Shown here: positions 61,378-64,000 of the stretch, piece after piece
How positions within the stretch are numbered: the stretch's first letter is position 1
Layout: every line of letters starts with the position of its first letter
Assembly: GCA_028817895.1 (NCBI GenBank)
Contig: JAPPOQ010000030.1
Span: 124,001 to 188,000 of the forward strand
From: Ahrensia sp.
GTDB lineage: Bacteria > Pseudomonadota > Alphaproteobacteria > Rhizobiales > Rhizobiaceae
Direction: 5' to 3'
DNA length: 64,000 nucleotides
Notes under the pieces: model-generated
What the model saw: only the letters and a program-made list of their open reading frames with translations
Database searches by the model: none
Told to the model about the DNA's origin: nothing
Translations under genes and position numbers: made by a program

Positions 61378-62334
61378 CTAAGGCAAAAACGCGTCGATGG
61401 CTGCCAAGGCCTGTTCGCGATAGATGTCTTTCTCTTGCAGAATTTCGTGGCGCGCGCCGGGAATGGTCAGATGTGCTCCGGCCCGCATGCGACTGGCGTA
61501 ATATTCAGCGAAGGGCGTCGAAATCACCTTGTCTGCCGTGCCCAGAATGAACTGCGCGGGAATTTTGATGGAGGCGGCAAATTCAGGCCGAGACACGTTC
61601 TCCGCCGCCCGAAAGGCTGAATACAGCCAGGCGATCGTTGGTCCGCTAATCGCCAAATGGCGATGCTGGCCAATGATGGCATTGCGACGGGCCAATCTCT
61701 CGGGATCGCTGGTTAGCTTGTTACCGGCAAAGTCCAGCCGATCGATATTGCCGCGCGTGTCTGGCACATAGCTGCGGCCAAACCCCACATATGTAAGAAA
61801 ACCCAGCAGGCGCTTGAAATAGCGTTGCGGCATGGGAAGGTCCTGCAACTTCAAAAAGGGCGCACACAGCACCATTCGGTCAATGCGATTGGTCAGGGCG
61901 GGCGCTGACAAAAGTGCCATCAATGCGCCCGTCGAATGCCCCACAAGATAATGGGGAGGCGGACAATCCGGCAACAGCACCTGTCGAAGGATCGCGTCGA
62001 GATCGTCCAAATATTGATCGAAATGTTCAATATGACCCTTGAGCGGGTCGGAGAGCAGCCTGGATGAAGCGCCCTGTCCGCGCCAGTCAAATGTCAAAAC
62101 CGCGAAGCCGAGACGGCGCAGATCTTCGATCGTCTCGTAATACTTCTCGATAAACTCCGTGCGCCCGTGCAGCAGCAAGATCGTGCCGCGGCTTGCATTG
62201 CCCTTTGCGCCCCAGCGCGCATATCGCAGGCGCACCGCGCCAGGCAAAGTCACGGCGCCGCAATGACCACCCTCAGGCATCGGATTTCCTTCGACGCCGT
62301 AAAGCTGCTCTGCTTGATCGTTAGGGTTTGCCAT
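61378..62334 (-). CDS. Alpha/beta hydrolase, lysophospholipase/monoglyceride-lipase type
   Basis: About 318 residues of the serine aminopeptidase S33/Hydrolase_4 family. A conserved LLLHGRTEFIEKYYETIEDLRRLGFAVLTFDWRGQGASSRL segment leads to the nucleophile elbow VGHSTGALMALL near residue 130; the acid and His are in FILGTADKVIS and PGARHEILQEKD. ATG at 62334; GTG one codon earlier is possible. No signal peptide. The gene is divergent from the heat-shock gene across about 200 bases. Possible substrates are lysophospholipids or monoglycerides. Confidence 0.85.
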   Translation of the reverse strand: MANPNDQAEQLYGVEGNPMPEGGHCGAVTLPGAVRLRYARWGAKGNASRGTILLLHGRTEFIEKYYETIEDLRRLGFAVLTFDWRGQGASSRLLSDPLKGHIEHFDQYLDDLDAILRQVLLPDCPPPHYLVGHSTGALMALLSAPALTNRIDRMVLCAPFLKLQDLPMPQRYFKRLLGFLTYVGFGRSYVPDTRGNIDRLDFAGNKLTSDPERLARRNAIIGQHRHLAISGPTIAWLYSAFRAAENVSRPEFAASIKIPAQFILGTADKVISTPFAEYYASRMRAGAHLTIPGARHEILQEKDIYREQALAAIDAFLP

Positions 62335-62438
62335 CACCGCCTGCTATACTGTCCGTCAGCAAAGGAACAGTCCGCAAAGCCAACAATGCATGGCTTTTGC
62401 GGCTCTTGAAATGCGCAGTTTGCGGCACCATTTCTTGG

Positions 62439-62534
62439 TTGCGGTCGCCAGACGGGACCGCAAAGCCCGGACGATCTGCCGATAAGGAGATCGATAGGGT
62501 TTCCCAATCACATCGCTCAAGAGAGGATATGACT
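62439..62534 (+). promoter_or_regulatory. ROSE-like RNA thermometer leader of the small heat-shock gene
   Basis: The 5' leader of the Hsp20 gene can fold into a string of hairpins: TTGCGGTC/GACCGCAA (62439-62463), CGATCT/AGATCG (62472-62493), GGG-TTT-CCC, and last a hairpin in which TCGCTC (62513-62518) pairs with the GAGGA of the ribosome-binding site (62523-62527). The anti-Shine-Dalgarno piece matches the U-Y-G-C-U motif of ROSE thermometers of rhizobial small heat-shock mRNAs, which melt at high temperature to allow translation. Identification is by eye and structural only. Confidence 0.5.
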
Positions 62535-63029
62535 ATGAGACATGTAGATTTCAGCCCGCTTTATCGTTCCACTGTGGGCTTTGACCGCCTGTTCAGCCTG
62601 CTCGATTCCATGGGACAGCCAGAGCAGTCGGCTCCTTCCTATCCGCCCTACAACATCGAACGCACCGGCGAAAATGCCTATCGCATCTCTATGGCGGTCG
62701 CTGGCTTTGGCGAGGCGGACCTGGATATCGAATCGAAGGAAAACACGCTTCTCGTAAAGGGCAATCAGGCCAAGGACGAGAAATCCGATGCGGACATGCT
62801 GTTCCGCGGCATCGCTTCGCGCAACTTCGAGCGTCGGTTCCAGCTTGCTGACCATGTTGAAGTGCGCAGCGCTCACTTGGAGAACGGCCTTCTGCATATC
62901 GACCTGGTGCGCGAGATCCCCGAAGCCATGAAGGCTCGAAAAATCAGCATTGGCGGCGGATCGACAGCCAAGCAAATCGAAGCCACGGCAGAAGATGGTG
63001 GCAAGACCAAAGGCTCCAAAAAGAGCTGA
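62535..63029 (+). CDS. Small heat-shock protein (Hsp20/IbpA family)
   Basis: A 164-residue alpha-crystallin-domain chaperone. MRHVDFSPLYRSTVGFDRLF is the IbpA-type N-terminus; the alpha-crystallin domain spans ~40-140 with ISMAVAGFGEADLDIESKENTLLVKG and RNFERRFQLADHVEV. ATG at 62535 lies 7 bases after GAGAGGA; ATG at 62529 touches it and cannot be used well. Holds misfolded proteins for refolding. The leader carries a probable ROSE thermometer, and a strong terminator follows. Confidence 0.92.
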   Translation: MRHVDFSPLYRSTVGFDRLFSLLDSMGQPEQSAPSYPPYNIERTGENAYRISMAVAGFGEADLDIESKENTLLVKGNQAKDEKSDADMLFRGIASRNFERRFQLADHVEVRSAHLENGLLHIDLVREIPEAMKARKISIGGGSTAKQIEATAEDGGKTKGSKKS

Positions 63030-63590
63030 TTTGACGACTGACAATGCGCTGAACCTGCCGATTTCGGCAAACTTTCATCACGCAGAATTGAACGTTGATG
63101 TGACAACAAAGCGCATTGTTAACAGCACAAGCACAATAAAAAATGCCAACCCCAGGATTGCTCCTGGGGTTGGACTTTTTGATCAAACCATTTCCCCCTG
63201 AAATACCGGCCAATGGGGCGACAAAGGCAAGTACTTTCCTCGGGTTTCAGGTCGACCAAAGTCGTACAGGGGCACGATCCCTGAAATCCGCATGTCTTTG
63301 TTTAGCACATGTCTAAGAAACTTCAAATGCGAATTGCGCCAAAAGCACAATTTAGGACAGTGACACTGACCCATCTTGCGCGAAACAGAACGATGGCCTA
63401 ACACCTTTCGCGTGGGGCGCGGAGCACAGCCAAAGACCCGGCCTTCCTTCCGTATGCACCGCGTCCTGCGCGGCGCACGAAGCCCGCTGGCAGCCCTGCT
63501 GCAAACCGACAAGCCTGTCCGCAAACAGCGCGGCACCGGGCACGGTGGAGCGAGTTCGTGCTCGCTTGCCGATATGCAAGGAGCGATGCG
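63030..63590. other. Intergenic region before gltB
   Basis: Holds the terminator at 63146 and about 400 bases of gltB leader. An open frame at 63376-63594 (+) and antisense frames have no family resemblance or good ribosome-binding sites. Promoter elements for gltB were not identified. Confidence 0.45.
63146..63180. terminator. Strong terminator after the heat-shock gene
   Basis: Perfect 11-bp stem CCAACCCCAGG (63146-63156) / CCTGGGGTTGG (63163-63173) with a 6-base loop, followed by ACTTTTTGA. An A-rich stretch before the stem makes it look bidirectional. Confidence 0.92.
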
Positions 63591-64000
63591 ATGAAACAGA
63601 TTGAACAAGGTCTTTCCGGCCGCAATCGCAAAGACGGTCTTTACGACCCCGCGCATGAGCATGACGCCTGCGGCCTTGGCTTTGTTGCCAATATGAAGGG
63701 CAAAAAATCGCACAAGATCATCCTCGACGGCTTGCAGATTCTTGAAAATCTCGAACACCGCGGCGCAACCGGCGCCGACCCGCTGATGGGAGACGGCGCT
63801 GGAATGCTGGTGCAGATCCCGCATCGCTTCTTCAGCGAAGTTTGCGCCGACCAGGGATTCGAGTTGCCGGATGCCGGACAATATGGCGTCGGCTATGTCT
63901 TCACCGGTACGGATGACGACACGATTGCGCGCACAAAGTCCGTGATCGAGAAGGCGGCTTCAGATGAGGGCATCCCATTCCTTGGTTGGCGAGATGTGCC
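63591..64000 (+). CDS. gltB: Glutamate synthase large subunit (3' end outside window)
   Basis: Start of the NADPH-dependent glutamate synthase alpha chain, which makes two glutamates from glutamine and 2-oxoglutarate. ATG at 63591 follows AAGGAG by seven bases. The propeptide ends before the catalytic nucleophile Cys in HDACGLGFVANMKGK at about residue 27, the first residue of the mature glutamine amidotransferase domain; NLEHRGATGADPLMGDGAGML follows. The visible 136 codons are uninterrupted and run off the window. A gltD gene should follow. Links the amine-nitrogen released by the sarcosine and betaine pathways to central metabolism. Confidence 0.94.
   Translation, partial: MKQIEQGLSGRNRKDGLYDPAHEHDACGLGFVANMKGKKSHKIILDGLQILENLEHRGATGADPLMGDGAGMLVQIPHRFFSEVCADQGFELPDAGQYGVGYVFTGTDDDTIARTKSVIEKAASDEGIPFLGWRDV

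Noticed and set aside
63376-63594. 72-codon frame before gltB
   Set aside because: It overlaps the gltB ribosome-binding site and start, is Arg/Pro-rich and has no family likeness.

Overview
The window looks like a piece of an alphaproteobacterial chromosome, most likely Hyphomicrobiales (Rhizobiales). The pointers are the blocks DUF2948-UPF0262-LMW phosphatase-infA-maf-yacG, cpdR/N-formylglutamate amidohydrolase/hisN and HAD-ribF-ileS, a CIRCE-controlled groESL, and palindromic GC-rich repeats of the rhizobial kind. No plasmid, phage or CRISPR hallmark was seen. I cannot fix the genus; the weight of methylated-amine and betaine catabolism would suit a marine or host-associated heterotroph.

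Left part (1-16 kb): end of a heterotetrameric sarcosine oxidase operon (soxA, soxG), small hydrolase and methyltransferase genes, a CoA-transferase-like gene and a sulfatase-superfamily hydrolase. A minus-strand operon follows: dimethylglycine-dehydrogenase-like protein, MDR oxidoreductase, enolase-superfamily enzyme resembling hydroxyproline-betaine epimerase or cis-3-hydroxyproline dehydratase, and class III aminotransferase. It is divergent from a Rieske oxygenase of the betaine-demethylase type. Together these look like a route that demethylates (hydroxy)proline betaine or glycine betaine down to sarcosine and glycine.

16-27 kb: a second catabolic island. A molybdenum hydroxylase (three subunits), an SMP-30 lactonase, a fused E1 dehydrogenase, a 3-hydroxyacyl-CoA/gulonate-type dehydrogenase and a TetR regulator lie on the minus strand. 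A mandelate-racemase-type dehydratase and an SDR lie divergently on the plus strand. Three copies of a perfect or near-perfect ACGTACGT palindrome sit in front of the two outer transcription units and probably tie them into one regulon.

27-34 kb: a transposase remnant, a six-gene peptide/nickel-type ABC importer operon ending in a DMT exporter, and a broken Rrf2-type regulator gene. 34-46 kb: tRNA-Phe and the housekeeping block yacG-maf-infA-phosphatase-UPF0262-DUF2948 (hisD not in its usual place), a taurine-type ABC transporter whose permease carries an extra periplasmic Ig/cadherin-like domain, an M16 protease pair, rsmD, an RluB-type pseudouridine synthase and tadA.

46-64 kb: a lipoprotein, ileS interrupted in frame by a palindromic repeat, two SDRs, ribF, a HAD hydrolase, a degenerate EAL protein, groESL, an A+T-rich orphan membrane protein next to tRNA-Val, cpdR, N-formylglutamate amidohydrolase, hisN, a lysophospholipase-like hydrolase, a small heat-shock gene with a ROSE-like leader, and the start of gltB. 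All assignments come from reading motifs by eye; no database search was run.
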